Source: Metellina segmentata
Taxonomy: Eukaryota; Arthropoda; Arachnida; Araneae; Tetragnathidae
DNA length: 64,000 bases
Reading direction: 5' to 3'
Assembly: GCA_947359465.1 (NCBI GenBank)
Contig: OX375883.1
Span: 95,306,293-95,370,292, forward strand
Part shown: one piece after another, positions 1 to 11,233 of the stretch
Numbering within the stretch: the first letter of the stretch is position 1
Layout: every line of letters starts with the position of its first letter
Program-made: the position numbers and the translations under genes
The notes under the pieces: model-generated
The model's database searches: none
What the model was told of the DNA's origin: nothing
Seen by the model: only the letters and a program-made list of their open reading frames with translations

Positions 1-703
1 TTACTTTGTGTCATTGCTGGGTATTAGCACTTTAAGTACATGTCAGAAGCTGGTTAAGAGAGAGAAAAGAAAACGAATGCCCAAAAATATTGCTTTTATA
101 CTTCAAGATCAAATTAATTCAATGAATTATTACATCATGTAAGAAATAATAGTTCATAAATAATATCGATTTATGAACCATTATTTTTCTTGAAGATGAA
201 TGAAATAAAGGCCTTCACGCATGCATCTAGAGTATTTCATGTGAAGAAATATTTTAAATACCAGAAAACAATACTTCTGGGGTGAATTTTTGAGCTCCCA
301 GAGCCATTCACTGGCTTACACGTAACCCTACCGAAAATGAAACTTTCCAATTTTGGGTTCTAAGTTCTCAGATTCTGCAATACAAATGCATAAGGTTAGT
401 CATAAAAAAAACCGAGTTTGTAAATCCCTTTTCACCATTGACAAAGCTAAGTATTTCAATTTAGAATTTAGCTGGGCATAATAGGAACAGTGAACAACCT
501 TTCATCAGAATAATTCAAATGCACCCCCGATTACATAATAACTCTAAGTTACTATACCTTTAATTTCTCTTTTACATAGACATAAATTTTATTTTCTAAC
601 TTAGCCAAAATTCATGCGACTAGCTATTTTGAAAGTTATGTATGGAGATAAATTACCGTTTTAGTAAAAGAAATTTTTATGTGTACTTTGAAATTATATT
701 AAA
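1..703. other. AT-rich stretch, no gene seen
   Basis: No open reading frame of note, no terminal repeats and no RNA gene were recognised. It ends exactly at the 3' terminus of the minus-strand Helitron that starts at 704. Confidence 0.5.
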
Positions 704-1356
704 CTAGGGGGCCCGCCCCCTGCTCGCTAACGCTCGCCAATCCCCGGAGGATTGCTTCACAATCCTCATTGGTTCGCTGAGCGAACCTATGCTCGCTTCA
801 CTCGCATCAATGAAGACATGTGTCCTAGCATAAGAGAATGTTTACAAAATATGATATTCCAAAAAAATATTTTTCAAATCTAAATTTTTTTTTGCTGTTT
901 TTCAGAAAATATATATACAGTACCTATGGAATCAGAATTCAAATGAATACTTTGAGCAAATTTTGACTCGAAAAGTGAGCGTTGCTTTGGAAATTGAATA
1001 CCCAGAGTGTTGTTTGTGTGTACATTTCCCCACGCTCGAGCCACCCACGCTTTTTCATTGAGTTTGTTGTCTAAAGTTGTAATGCAAGCGTCTTGTTGAA
1101 CTATAATAGTTTGCCCCGAAACGGACTTTTTTTTAAAATTACACTGAAAAGATCCTCCGTTTTCTTTGATTTCTATTATTTACTGCAACAGCTCGACTAA
1201 AATTCATTGTTTTTCAATAAAATTTCATCCGATAACGCTATAAATTCAATCAAAGCGCGAGGCTTTGGGATAAACAAAGAATCGTACAATGTTGCCAAAA
1301 CGCGAAAACAAATAACGTCTTTTTTGCGTGCCACGTAAGAGAATTATATATATAGA
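704..1356 (-). mobile_element. Non-autonomous Helitron, family B (copy 1)
   Basis: Read on the minus strand it begins TCTATATATATAATTC (1356 downward) and ends GGGGGCGGGCCCCCTAG (at 704). It lies between an A and a T, as Helitron insertions do. The 3' part (704-810) is a run of short palindromes: GAGGATTGC...GCAATCCTC, GGTTCGCTGAGCGAACC and a CTCGC/GCGAG pair. The same termini and palindromes recur in the opposite orientation at 35451-36051. There is no Rep/helicase coding sequence, so it must have been mobilised in trans. The 5' TC, 3' CTAG and A/T target are seen directly; the Helitron class follows from these rules. Confidence 0.8.
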
Positions 1357-2084
1357 TACTTTTATTTTTATATCTGATCAATAATTACAGTAATAATAAT
1401 TAATGATGTGTCGGGGTTCTCTCTGGTTGGCGCCCCTCGGTACAACCAACATAAAGTACGTAGTATTCACAAAAATCTTATTTTGAACACAAATCTAGCT
1501 GACTTAAATACAAATATAATTTTTAAACACATGGAAACTGAAAATGTGAATTCAGTTGACAAGAAAATAGTTTTAACTATTACTTACTTCAAAAATTTAC
1601 ACAATATTAGTCAATATGCTTGGATGTGGGAATTTCTTTCTTGCTCAACTGAATTAGTCTTTTTTGCATTCCAAAAAGGTCTTCATGAAAAAGGTATAAT
1701 TCTAAAGCAGTTTGAAAATTCTTTTTATTTTCATATTGGGCCTCAGATATCTGAATATTTTTCTTTGGTTCATAGATAAATTTGATTTTGAAGATATTTA
1801 CCCTTGTTTATTGAATTCTTTCTACTGTTGTAATTTGCAAAGTGAATTCAGTACTGTAACACCAGAAGTTGAAAATAAATTTTCAGAAGTCATTAATCAC
1901 ATTTGGGGGTGTAGAAAAGACTGAAAAACCTGGGTTAGGCTTTAATCACCACATCCACTAAATTGACTTATAGTATCTGAAATTTTTGGTAACTGATTTT
2001 TATCCATAACTCCCACCCGAGATAATTGATGTATGCATTAATTTAAAAGATAATAAGAATCCTATAATATCCTTTATTGGTTTT
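1357..2084. other. Unrecognised stretch with a short plus-strand ORF
   Basis: A 123-residue frame (1408-1779, plus) with an overlapping frame to 1924 is the longest reading frame. It shows no domain I recognise and uses AT-rich, asparagine- and isoleucine-rich codons like the surrounding non-coding DNA. It may be a decayed transposon segment. No function is proposed. Confidence 0.3.
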
Positions 2085-2500
2085 TGGTAGCTCTTGTTAC
2101 TACTTGCTCACACTTACCGAAGAACAGAGTATGGAAATTTCACCTAAACGCTATTAAAAATGCGCTGGAAAACAAGCATGTAATGACAGCAGTTGTTGAT
2201 TTGATGTCAGTTTACGATGCAGTATAGAGGGAAATTGTTAAAACTCTTTTCAATTGGTGTAAAATCATACATGTTTAATTGGATTAGAGGTTTTATTAGC
2301 CAGTGCTTAAGTAGTCAGGTATAATAGTTGGTAATCAAGGTTTTAGTTTTTTCCAGACTACTCTACCACAATGTGCAGTTTTGAGCTGTGATCTGTTTAA
2401 AATGTATAAAAATGACTTTGTTTTAAAACTAAAGTATGTCCCTGGCATTGATTGTCTTTATACCGAGGACTGACTTATGTGGACTAAAACCCAAAAGTGG
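2085..2500 (+). pseudogene. Non-LTR retrotransposon reverse transcriptase fragment
   Basis: Translating the plus strand across several stops gives the middle of a LINE-type reverse transcriptase. An AVVDLMSVYDAV block (D-x4-YD, the A motif) is followed by TTLPQCAVLS, matching the LPQG-x-VLSP motif. LF-x-MYKND and a YTED block follow, the last standing where YADD should be. Only about 140 codons survive, with at least five stops. There is no endonuclease or 3' tail. The architecture is that of Jockey/R1-type elements; the exact clade cannot be set from this fragment. Confidence 0.7.
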
Positions 2501-3399
2501 AGGGAAGTGCTGAACTTTTGACTGAAAGAAAGCTACATCAGGTATCTCGTGTTTGAATGAATAGTGTAATATGAGTGTTTATGCTACAGTAATATGAGTG
2601 TTTATGCTTTAAAGTTGGGACTTATACGACGTACGTGGGTTGTCTCCGCACATGTGAAACATGAACCCCGCTCTATGACAACATATTCTCTTAAAAGCAT
2701 TTGTCTGCCACCAGTAGGTCCCTGGCTCAAATCACTGTTTGTAAGTGCATGGATGCTTGTGATTGTTGCCAGTGGCGGATTAAGCGTACTAAGCGGCCGC
2801 GTAGGGCCCCGAGGTCTTGAAATGTTTTTTCATTAAGGTTCGAGAAAAGTTGTGACATTGTGTGTGTCTTTACAATGTGCGTCTTTATGAGCAGTGAAAA
2901 GACTTCCTAACATACGATAGTCAGCAAAAGCAGATGCTGTATTAACTATAAAACTTGGTTTCACCCATATATATGAGGCTTTACCTGGAATTTGTAATTC
3001 CGAAGAAACAAAGTTACCATATTGGAGGCGACTTCACTTCTGAGGAAAATGAACAAATATGAAACCTCCCTAATGACAGTTAGTTGGAATACTATGTTAT
3101 AAAGGATAAATGCTATTAGTAAATAACTGCAACCAGTGGAATGCGAACTATTGAAAGGTTATCTATCCTGAAGTCATTAGTAAATTTTATCAATAATTTA
3201 AAGAGAAGTTGAAAAAGAGGCAACTGATTTATCAGGGCTGTCATTTAATGTGAAAGATAGTTAAACTCGCAGACAACAAATAAGAAAAAAAAAAGTTTTT
3301 TTTTTTTTTTAAATGAAAACAAAGGAGTTGGACATGCATTTACAATGAGAGAAAATTTCATAGTCAATTAATTCGATTTTTTTCATATGTGATAACACC

Positions 3400-4452
3400 A
3401 AGGCAGAATTATCTCAAAGAACGTATGGAGTTGTTGTGGAGCCTTTTCGAATATTTTTTATTGGGATTTATCAGTAGAAAAAAAGAACACGATAAAAAAA
3501 AAGTTGAAGAATATTTACAAAAATTACTTGGGTGTTTGTACTTTTGAAGACGAATTTGATCATCTGTACTATAATAAAAGAAAGTGTTTGTTTGTTTGGG
3601 GCCGCAAAATCCTGACGATTCTATGGCACTTACAGCAATGACATTTGGCACACAGGTAGTCCGAATTGTTTGCAATTTTTGTGTAGCGGCGAATTTTAAA
3701 ATCCAATCTAGAAGATTTTTAAATGTGAATTTGATAGTTTTATTCTCAATCGATTTTTCAAACGCGGATAACATTTTCTACTCATGCGACCTTGCAGTCA
3801 AGGTTTGGAATTATGGCAAGTTTTTTCATATGCAGAACGTGGAGAAAATTATTTTTTTCGTTTCCGCTTTGCTTTTGCGCGGAGAAATGTTTATCCAGCC
3901 AGACGATAAATCTTTTAATTGTAGTCACACTTCTTTTTTCTATCTCCAAGACTAATTTCAACGGATTGGAAAACTGCGAAAAATTTCAGTTTAGATTGGT
4001 ACCTAAAAATTCGATTTTCTTTAAATAAATAATTTTTTAATTGAATATATCTTCAACGGATTTGAAATCTGAGGAAAATTGTACACCAGCTTAATACCTT
4101 ACATCACGGTGTTGCCCGTGTTATTGGTTTGCACGGGCAGGGGCAACGTCGTTCTAGCCACGCAGTGGCTAGTTTTTTAATATTTCTTAAAGAAAACGAG
4201 GACACATATAAACCACACGAGTCATCTATCGAGCTGATAAAGAAATGTCTTGCACATTTCCGAATGCTGAAACATTATTGAAATTTTTTTTTAACAATTT
4301 ACTTTTCTATTGCAACAGGAGAAAGGTTGTTTCCTGTTTTAAAGCGTGTAAAAAATAATTTTAGGAGTTCTATGGTAGAAGAAATATTAATTAATATGAC
4401 CATTCTGTATATAGAGCAAGGAATCGTAAAACGAATTGACACTTCAAAATAA
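3400..4452 (+). pseudogene. hAT transposase C-terminal remnant
   Basis: Coding similarity runs from about 3400 to the Helitron insertion at 3563. It resumes at 4173 with the hAT dimerisation region: IATGERLFPVLKRVKNNFR, then a short helix and a stop at 4450-4452. The family consensus at this place is SGERSFSKLKRIKN-LRSTM. Several frameshifts and stops lie upstream. The N-terminal BED finger and the catalytic aspartates are missing. It is non-functional and part of the element at 2770-4678. Confidence 0.75.
3563..4172 (+). mobile_element. Non-autonomous Helitron, family A (copy 1), nested in hAT
   Basis: It starts TCTGTACTATAATAAAAG, preceded by A, and ends CTAGCCACGCAGTGGCTAG, followed by T. 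The last 19 bases form a hairpin that includes the terminal CTAG. The 610-bp element carries no Rep/helicase. Removing it rejoins the interrupted hAT coding frame, which confirms the boundaries. Related copies end at 11233 and 19236, and a diverged one covers about 32370-33310. Reading frames inside it (for example 3584-3955) look fortuitous. Confidence 0.87.
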
Positions 4453-4686
4453 TTGACGAATTTGCATGAAATAAAGTAAGACGAAAATTCATGTAAAAAT
4501 GTTTTTTTTTTTTTTAATAAGTTAATTTAATGGGCTGTGTTATGAAAATATTTTGATTACTTTTCTTTTTTGTTAATAACTTAAGGACAGTTTTCTTGAA
4601 ACTTTTTTTTCTAACTTGAGATTGAGGGCCCCGAAATTTTTACCGCTTGGGGTCCCCACTTGACTTGATCCGCCACTAATTGTTCC

Positions 4687-6950
4687 TGTTAGGAGTAGCA
4701 GGAAACTGAACACTTCTTCACAAATAACTATCAGTTCTTATCTTGTAGTGCCGAAGACAAACAGGTGAGTGGTTGGGTATTGGAAAAAAAGGGACACCTG
4801 TTCCTTCCCCATTAAGAGAACCAACACTGAAACATTTTTTTTTTTTGGGGGGGGGGGAAGAGGGAAAGATGTACAACGTAATTTGTTAAATTTTTAAAGC
4901 TGCACCTTTTGTAAATATTCTATTTGTAAAATTCGATACATTAAAAAGATCTAATACAATTAAAATGCGTTACGATTTATATTAAATTGAAGAAATTAAA
5001 TCCCAATAAAATAGCTTTAAAATGAGAGATTACCAAGTCTGTATCTTCCCAAAAATTAATTAGCTATCTTAACGATGCAGTACATTTTCATTTAAGCTTT
5101 AAATAACTGAAGCTTAATAACCTTTTGAATAAAGGACAAAACTTTTTTTAAGTTATTATTTTCATTCATAGCTATGGTAATGTCACTTGCTACACCAAGT
5201 TTCATTAAAATTTGAAGGGTCTCGGACTAATCTGTACGCTAGATTTGAGACGAAATTCCTCAAATTTTGGAAATTTATGTAGCTTGAATAACGATATGCA
5301 AATTGAAAAATTGTCTGATTTAGAAAAATATTTTCACAGTCCTAAGGTGTGCCATACACACGATTTTCGCATTACAGTAATTTATTTAACCAGCGAAATT
5401 TTTTTTCCGGTCCACCATGTAATTGTCTTGGCGATGACTATTTTGATTGATAAACATTGTATTAATTACATAAAAAAAGTAATATTATTTTGTCGCAATG
5501 ACAGAAAGTTGTCGATTATTACTAGATGAAACGAAAGTTGTTTTACATTAGTTTCGTTTTGTCTATTAACAGTTATTTATCAATGTTTAAACACATTTTT
5601 TTTCAAAAACGACAGAGCGATTATTTATGCTAAAGAAAAGATATGCTAGAAATTACGAAGAAGGACTTTATGCTAGAAGGGTTTACTATTTAAACTAGGA
5701 AGCGAGGGCATCCATACTAGTTTTTAACATACTGAAAACAAATTTTAAACAGTGCTGATCCCCCTCTTGAAAGGCATCAGTTCAAACCTCCATAACCTTC
5801 CAACTGTAAAGAATCAAAATTAGCCAAAAAATACTTTGAAATTCAACTTCTGCCGGTTTTTAGTGAGTAGAAAGAAATATTTGTTACAATCAATTGTCAT
5901 TCTACTATAGATGCCAACTCCTAGGGTCCTGAACTCTTTGTATCCACACAAACGTGAGGCAAATAATTCCAATGAGAAATTAGACAAATTGTTATAAGAG
6001 CATCTACACCAAGCATGCCACAAGAGTCTGATCCCCTTGAAAGTTTTTATGGATGAATGATGATAATCTGCTTTTCTCGAAGGAAAGTCCTTGAACAGAT
6101 AATAATTGGCACGCAAAAAATCATTCATATCCTATTTTTATTTCATCCATGAAGCACACGAAAAGTACAAATTTCAACATCTAAGAGTGCATTATCTTGT
6201 TCTTTTTAACGTGCTCATCAAAATCCCTCATGTGATCCTACATCAATTCAGTGACAGCTGGTTGGGAGTAGAGGCTGAAATGGGACATACAGGTTTTTTC
6301 AAGCAAAATAAATTCTTGAATTATTTTCTATCTTACAATAACAATTAAAATTGAGATAATTTGTAAAATGTGTCAATGCATTTGGGCTCATATTTACAGT
6401 AAAAACATTCTTGTTTCCACCTAAAAGAACTCACAATAAAGGAATTAAAAGATATTTTCAACATATTTAACAAACCAGCAGAACAATTTAACACAGCAAG
6501 AAAATTTTCACTTTTGTGGTTGCAAAAATTTTGATGAAAGAAACGCATACATCACATCTATAAGAAAAAGGAATATTATTTAAACGCAAAATATTCTCAA
6601 TTAATTTAGCTAGGTAACATTAAAAACAAGCTAACTCAATGGAACTTGCAAATAATGAATAAAGTGAACAACACATGTGCTGCAAACATCAAGTAATAGA
6701 CATGCACATAAAGAAAATTTTTCTGACACAGAAGATAAATACAATGGAGGAATCACACCTTCACTTCCTACAGCTCACAGGTTTCTAGTACAGTGGGCAT
6801 AATCATTGTGCCATCACCCTGGAAAGAGTGAGGGACTACCTAACCAGTTACCATATTATAACAATACACTATGGAAAAGGACAACTCATTTTTAAAATGT
6901 ATAACTTGGTTAGGGTTTTAAGGTGCAAAGGGCCATTTAAAATGTAGGGA
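4687..6950. other. Long AT-rich stretch, no gene recognised
   Basis: There are only short reading frames without recognisable domains (for example 5212-5529 plus and 5820-6128 minus). A T-run followed by a G-run lies at about 4838-4858. I see no terminal repeats or splice-site pattern that would define an exon. Confidence 0.4.
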
Positions 6951-6960
6951 AGAAAGCAAT

Positions 6961-7500
6961 TGAACAAGAATTTTCTTCTGCCAACCAACAAAAAAAACTT
7001 CATTAGGTTGCATTTAAAAACAAGCTAAATTCAACGGAATTCACCATTTAACATAGCAAAGGAACAATACTGAGCACAACAGGAAAATAAAGAATAAAAT
7101 AGGTAAAATAAGCAACGAACCGAGAATTTTCATCTGCTCGCCAAAAAGGAAATTCCGTTGGGTAGCACTTAAAAACAAGCTAACTCAACGTTGTTCACCA
7201 TTTAACGTAGCAAATGAACAATACAACACACAAAGGGATATGCAGGAATAAAATAGGTAAAATATGCACCTGACCGAGAATTTTCATCTGCCTGCCATAA
7301 AGTCAATTCCGTTGGGTAGCACTTAAAAACAAGCTAACTCAACGTTATTAACCATTTAGCACAGCAAGTGAGCAATACATTTCAAAACGGGTTATAAAAT
7401 GAAGGAAAAATAAGCAAATTAAGAGCCTTCATCTGCCCATCAAAAAGTGTAATTCGTAGAATAGCATTTAAATACAAGCTAACTTAACGGAACAAAACAA
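6961..7500. repeat. Tandem repeat, about 150-155 bp period, roughly four units
   Basis: The phrase AAAAACAAGCTAA-TCAACG recurs at about 7016, 7171, 7325 and 7468. It is followed each time by a related segment (CACCATTTAACRTAGCAAA, then GAATTTTCATCTGC). A fainter match lies at about 6630. Unit spacing is 155, 154 and 145 bp. It is non-coding with moderate divergence between units. Confidence 0.8.
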
Positions 7501-7594
7501 TTTGCAAAGCAAATATAAAGCAATGAAAATATTAAATTTCAAATAAAAATATTATTGCTTACATAAATTTAGCTTCTAAATGGAAAAACACTAG

Positions 7595-7951
7595 GTCGGC
7601 ACACAAAAGACGTCTACTTAATAAACATAATCCCACGTCCTTCAAAATGGCAAATGCTTTTACTTATGGCTCATCAGGACTGCTAGAATTCTATTTTAGA
7701 TTGGCGAAATCACCAAACAAAGTTTGCCCATGCGCATTCTACGAGCTGCGCAGTAAGGAACTGCGCTGTACGGCTACATAGAATGAAAAGTTATATAGCC
7801 GTATTTTGTACGGCGCAATAGACACTCCGTCTGCCGCAAGTAGTGAACCGTCTCTATGACCACTCTGGCTCTTAGAAGCTAGCAAAGTGCGCAAGCGCAA
7901 AGTTGAAGGATGAACTTCAATGTCGACTGTTTTGTGATTTGAATCTGCCAT
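7595..7951 (-). other. Less AT-rich segment with possible short exon
   Basis: A 70-codon minus-strand frame (7951-7739) starts with ATG and is distinctly less AT-rich than its neighbourhood, with several CGs. The surrounding 7680-7950 has a CpG-containing, promoter-like composition. The peptide (MADSNHKTVDIEVHPSTLRL onward) is not one I recognise. It could be the first exon of an uncharacterised gene or the 5' part of an unrecognised repeat. There is no splice donor I would defend. Confidence 0.25.
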
Positions 7952-7983
7952 AAATTTCCAAAAATAGTAGTCCTTTCAATTAG

Positions 7984-9220
7984 AAAGAAGAGTTTAAGTT
8001 AGTGATAGGTATGGAAGGTATAAAAATAGATAGAACTTTTATTCCGTTTTCCCGTCTTTTCAAGCCGATGTTGTTGTCGTGTGACCAGTGCAATAATTGA
8101 AAAAGGATGGGAGAGAGACGGGGAGAGCATAGTAGAATGAGTCCAAAAGCGTGGAGCACTGCGTAGGCCACATCTACAGCTTTGTCCGTATAAAGGGTCT
8201 CTGGAACAGTTCAAGCCGATCTTGACGAGTGCTGCAATCAATAATGGAAAGGCAGTTAAAGATGTGCTTGGGATTAAGTTGCATGCCCGGACAGTGCCTG
8301 CATTCAGGGTAAGTTCTTGATCCATCTGGCAAAATCTTCATACCTCTGAGGTGCATCGTCCTCAGTCTGGCAATTGTTGTTGTTACTTCTCTGTCGTAGT
8401 TAAGCTCGGAAAGGGATGATTTTCTTCGGGCGTTAGCGCAAAGCTTTTGTTTTGCAACGGCATTGGCGTAGGAAGATGTTGTAATTAGGGGGGCTGGTTC
8501 GATGGTCCCGCCTTTTTGGCCAGAGAGTCGGCCTCTTCGTTCTCCTTGATGTCGACGTGTGCCGGGATCCATTGAAGTGTGTATAGCTTCTTCTTTGCCT
8601 CTATTAAGAACAGGAGGGTATTGATCTTTTGGACGAGGTTAGCTTTTCCTTTTTGAAGGGCTTGGAGAGCAGATTTACAGTCCTTGAAGATTACTATGCC
8701 GTCGGAGGGGTTGAGTGTTCTCCAAGTGAGGTAAATGCTCAGAGCCTCTATGATTGCAATGAGTTCGCTTGTGAAGTTAGAAGCGATTTTTCCTGCTGGG
8801 ATTTTGTGTCTTGAAATTGAGCCATCAGGGTAAGTTATAAAGATTCCGGATCCTCCTCTATCGCAGTCAGAGTTCGAAGAGCCGTCGGTGTAGGCGGTGA
8901 CCAAGTGTGGTTTTAAAATCTTGGCGATTGTTTCCATTCCTTTTCTGTTGATTGTTTCTTGAGGTTCTTTTTTGGTGCAGGGTTCGAGAAGATCCAGGTT
9001 TATCTTCACAGAGGAGAGCGGTTTGACCAGGAAGCGTGGTTCTCTCGGGGGAGCCTGTAACCCCTAGAGAGCGCGTCCCCAGGCGGCGGATAGGGGAATG
9101 CCTCCATTGGTTTACCAATGGGTGGTAGGAGTGAAATAAAATAGCTCCCGTGGACCAACAGGCAGAAGTCCAACCTCTCGAGGCAATGGCACCCATTATG
9201 ACAAGTGCAATAAAATGTTT
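7984..9220 (-). mobile_element. Non-LTR retrotransposon 3' end with RNase H
   Basis: This minus-strand fragment holds the RNase H domain and C-terminal tail of a LINE, followed by about 190 bp of 3' untranslated sequence. Its 5' part is lost where the plus-strand SINE begins at about 9222. The stretch 9000-9220 is GC-richer and codes for linker sequence that I could not place. A LINE carrying RNase H after the reverse transcriptase suggests the I/Jockey-like group. Confidence 0.75.
8174..9009 (-). pseudogene. LINE RNase H domain and C-terminal tail (frameshifted)
   Basis: Reading down from 9009, residues about 40-165 form an RNase H fold with all four acidic residues visible. They are D in TDGSS, E in SELIAIIEAL, D in IFKDCKSAL and D in EEADSLAKKA. 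The frame breaks near 8490 at a run of six Gs. It continues in the other frame to the LRTMHLRG / CRHC / HIFNC tail typical of LINE C-termini, ending near 8174. The role in an intact element is removal of RNA from the RNA:DNA hybrid. One homopolymer indel is the only break visible here, so an assembly error cannot be excluded, but the element lacks its reverse transcriptase. Confidence 0.78.
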
Positions 9221-9221
9221 C

Positions 9222-9545
9222 AAGCCGATCAACTGGCATAGTGGTTAAGGTGTTAACCTCTAGATCTAAAGGTTCCTGGTACGAATCCGGGTCCGGATGT
9301 TTGTAAGCGTATGGTGTAGAGGCGGCTGGTGCACCTTAAATCTGTCGTGGCCAAAAGTCCTCACGTTGGGTTGGTGTGGAAGTTTGGAGAGTGGGGTGCC
9401 AGCTCAGGTGTTGCTCCGTCATCTGACCGTGGTTCAAAATTACGAGGTGTTGTCCTCGGATCTTTCCCTTAAGGGACTGATCCCGGACCGTCGTCAATAA
9501 CCCGTTGTGTAGCTCTAGTACGACGTTAACCAAAAAATTACCTAA
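9222..9545 (+). mobile_element. tRNA-derived SINE (family S1)
   Basis: A tRNA-like head carries a perfect pol III A box, TGGCATAGTGG (about 9234), and a near-perfect B box, GGTACGAATCC (about 9281). The body ends near AAAAAATTACC. Its 3' half recurs at 14480-14640, at 60360-60510 and, reversed, at 28311-28431. It is not a tRNA gene, because the acceptor stem does not pair and the body continues for about 300 bp. Confidence 0.85.
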
Positions 9546-9559
9546 ATTACCCACCATTT

Positions 9560-10330
9560 TAATTCCACTAGAGTGGAGTGGCGACAAGGGACCAAATTTA
9601 GCCCAATGCACATGCGCGGCAGCCATTTTTCTACCAGAATCGTCTCAAAGCAGGTCGCTGGGCGAATTAATATATCATTTCAAGGGGAACAAAGAGCATA
9701 TGATTGTTATAATATGGATACATTGGTGTAAATGAATCATATAATCGCTCAATTACATGCGTAATTGATGAGATGGATTGCACAGCGCGCAAACTTAGAT
9801 TGCGGGAAACAACATGTTGTTCAAAAATAGCTATTCACTTAAAACGTCTTCAAATTTATAGTGACAAAACATTAAAATAAAAATAAATAAACATTCTAGA
9901 ACACGAAAAAGCTATATTTTCTTTTAAATTTAATATACACACGTTTTTGTCGAACACACAAAAAGTTCCCATTTTGAGTCTACGGGAGCTAGGAAAAGAC
10001 CGCCTCGGGCGGTAGAAAAGGTCTATAAGCTAATCAGAAAGTGTTTCCCGTATGTCGCAACACTTATTATATAGGCACTCTAAATTCCATCGGAGGTTAA
10101 GGCCACTCCGCGGCCATGTACTCCGTGCTTCGCACGTCGGACAAGCGTGGGAGGCGGACCGGACTGAGCTGTTCCTGAGAGGCGAGGGCGACCCGAACCA
10201 GAATTCCGGACGCTACCCACCACTGATGTCCACGGGTTCCCGGCGAATCTATTCCCTCTTCATCTGACGGAAAGCCTCGGTCACTTGTCATGATCCAGCG
10301 ACTTCTCAGGTAAAGCTGATTCTGGCTAAT
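9560..10330. other. No gene; local GC-rich patch at 10000-10300
   Basis: Most is AT-rich and featureless. Between about 10000 and 10300 the base composition switches to GC-rich with many CGs. The minus strand then has a 110-codon frame (10429-10097) containing GTRGHQWWVASGILVRVAL. I do not recognise the peptide. It could be a CpG-rich promoter or exon, or part of an unclassified retroelement. Confidence 0.3.
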
Positions 10331-10332
10331 TA

Positions 10333-10769
10333 GGCCCGGTGCACACATCCGTTTTTTCAACGTGCGGCGCCACTGCGGCACCGAATCACAACTATGCACA
10401 CATAACCGTGAAATGACGCACGAACTCATTTCGCGCCATTTGCGAAAGATATTCTATCGAAGAAAACGTGTTTATTTCGCTTACTTGGTTAAAAAAAAGT
10501 ATATTTTGAAACAAAATAGACGTTACGGGATACAACCATTTATTAATTATTATTTATATTCCATTTGTTTTTGAAAACAAGGTACTTCAGAACGAAGACT
10601 CATGTGCGACGCCGTGGGGAACTGCGGCACAAATTGCACGCAAGTTGGACGTGCGTCGGCCCAGCCGTGCTGGAGGCATGTGTGCACTGCTCCATTGGAT
10701 CTAATGTATCTCAGACCGCACTTGCGTTGCGGCGCTGCATGTTGATAAACTGTATGTGTGCACCGAGCC
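10333..10769. mobile_element. MITE with GGCCCGGTGCACACAT inverted ends
   Basis: The left end is GGCCCGGTGCACACATCCG and the right end reversed is GGCTCGGTGCACACATACAG. Beyond the ends, CAACRTGCRGCGCC is also shared. The flanks are TA on both sides (10331-10332 and 10770-10771). It is 437 bp, GC-rich at the ends, with no transposase. A 2-bp TA target points to a Tc1/mariner-type or related source; the wider TTA/TAA context leaves PIF/Harbinger possible. Confidence 0.72.
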
Positions 10770-10852
10770 TAAACTGGACACCAATAAAGAAGAGTTTCCC
10801 AGGAACTTCTAGTTGCTTTCATTTATGAAACTGAATAATAATTCAACACTGG

Positions 10853-11233
10853 TCTCTAATACTATAAAAGAACGTGTTTGTTTCACAAAGTTGTTGTTCA
10901 GTGGTTGTTTCATGAAGTTATCACTGGCGTTCTTCAATGCCTTTTTCTATCTCAGCCGATCGGTAAAGATGGAATGAAAATTTTAACGGATTTGAAATCT
11001 GCGGAAAATTTTACACCATATAGATACCTTATACGTTTGATTTTCTTTTCATAAATAATTTATCAATTAAATATTTATATTTTTTGCTTTGCGAATCAAA
11101 CCAACTCCACGGACAACGCCGTTATAGCTGTTATCCAATAAGCTACGAATTCCCATTTGGTTTGCGAAGCAAACCAATAAACCCACAAAAGCAACTGGCA
11201 TGGGCAACGCCGGGCTAGCCACGCAGTGGCTAG
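10853..11233 (+). mobile_element. Non-autonomous Helitron, family A (copy 2)
   Basis: It begins TCTCTAATACTATAAAAG and ends CTAGCCACGCAGTGGCTAG followed by T. The internal TTTTAACGGATTTGAAATCT block and the 3' GTTTGCGAAGCAAACC palindrome are shared with copies 1 and 3. At 381 bp it is an internally shortened copy. Only seven bases separate it from the mariner-like element that starts at 11241. Confidence 0.82.

Larger units (their letters stand above)
2770..4678 (+). mobile_element. hAT DNA transposon remnant
   Basis: The left end reads CAGTGGCGGATTAAG and the right end, reversed, TAGTGGCGGATCAAG. They are flanked by near-identical 8-bp target duplications, ATTGTTGC (2762-2769) and ATTGTTCC (4679-4686), with one mismatch. 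An 8-bp duplication with CAGTGGCGG ends is classic for hAT. Inside are the C-terminal part of a hAT transposase and a nested Helitron (3563-4172). The total is 1909 bp, of which 610 bp is Helitron, so the original copy was itself a deletion derivative. Confidence 0.88.

Noticed and set aside
3584..3955. 123-codon plus-strand ORF inside Helitron A
   Set aside because: The frame is not kept in the copies at 10853 and 18561, and these Helitrons carry no coding domain.
6961..7500. CRISPR array
   Set aside because: Units are 150 bp long, diverged throughout and lack short identical repeats with unique spacers. The genome is eukaryotic.
8867..9239. Overlapping minus-strand ORFs of 77-121 codons upstream of the RNase H
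   Set aside because: They are shifted frames across the GC-rich LINE segment, and neither shows a LINE motif.
9227..9297. tRNA gene
   Set aside because: A and B boxes are present but acceptor and anticodon stems do not pair and a SINE body follows. The same reasoning applies to 38526 and 60297.
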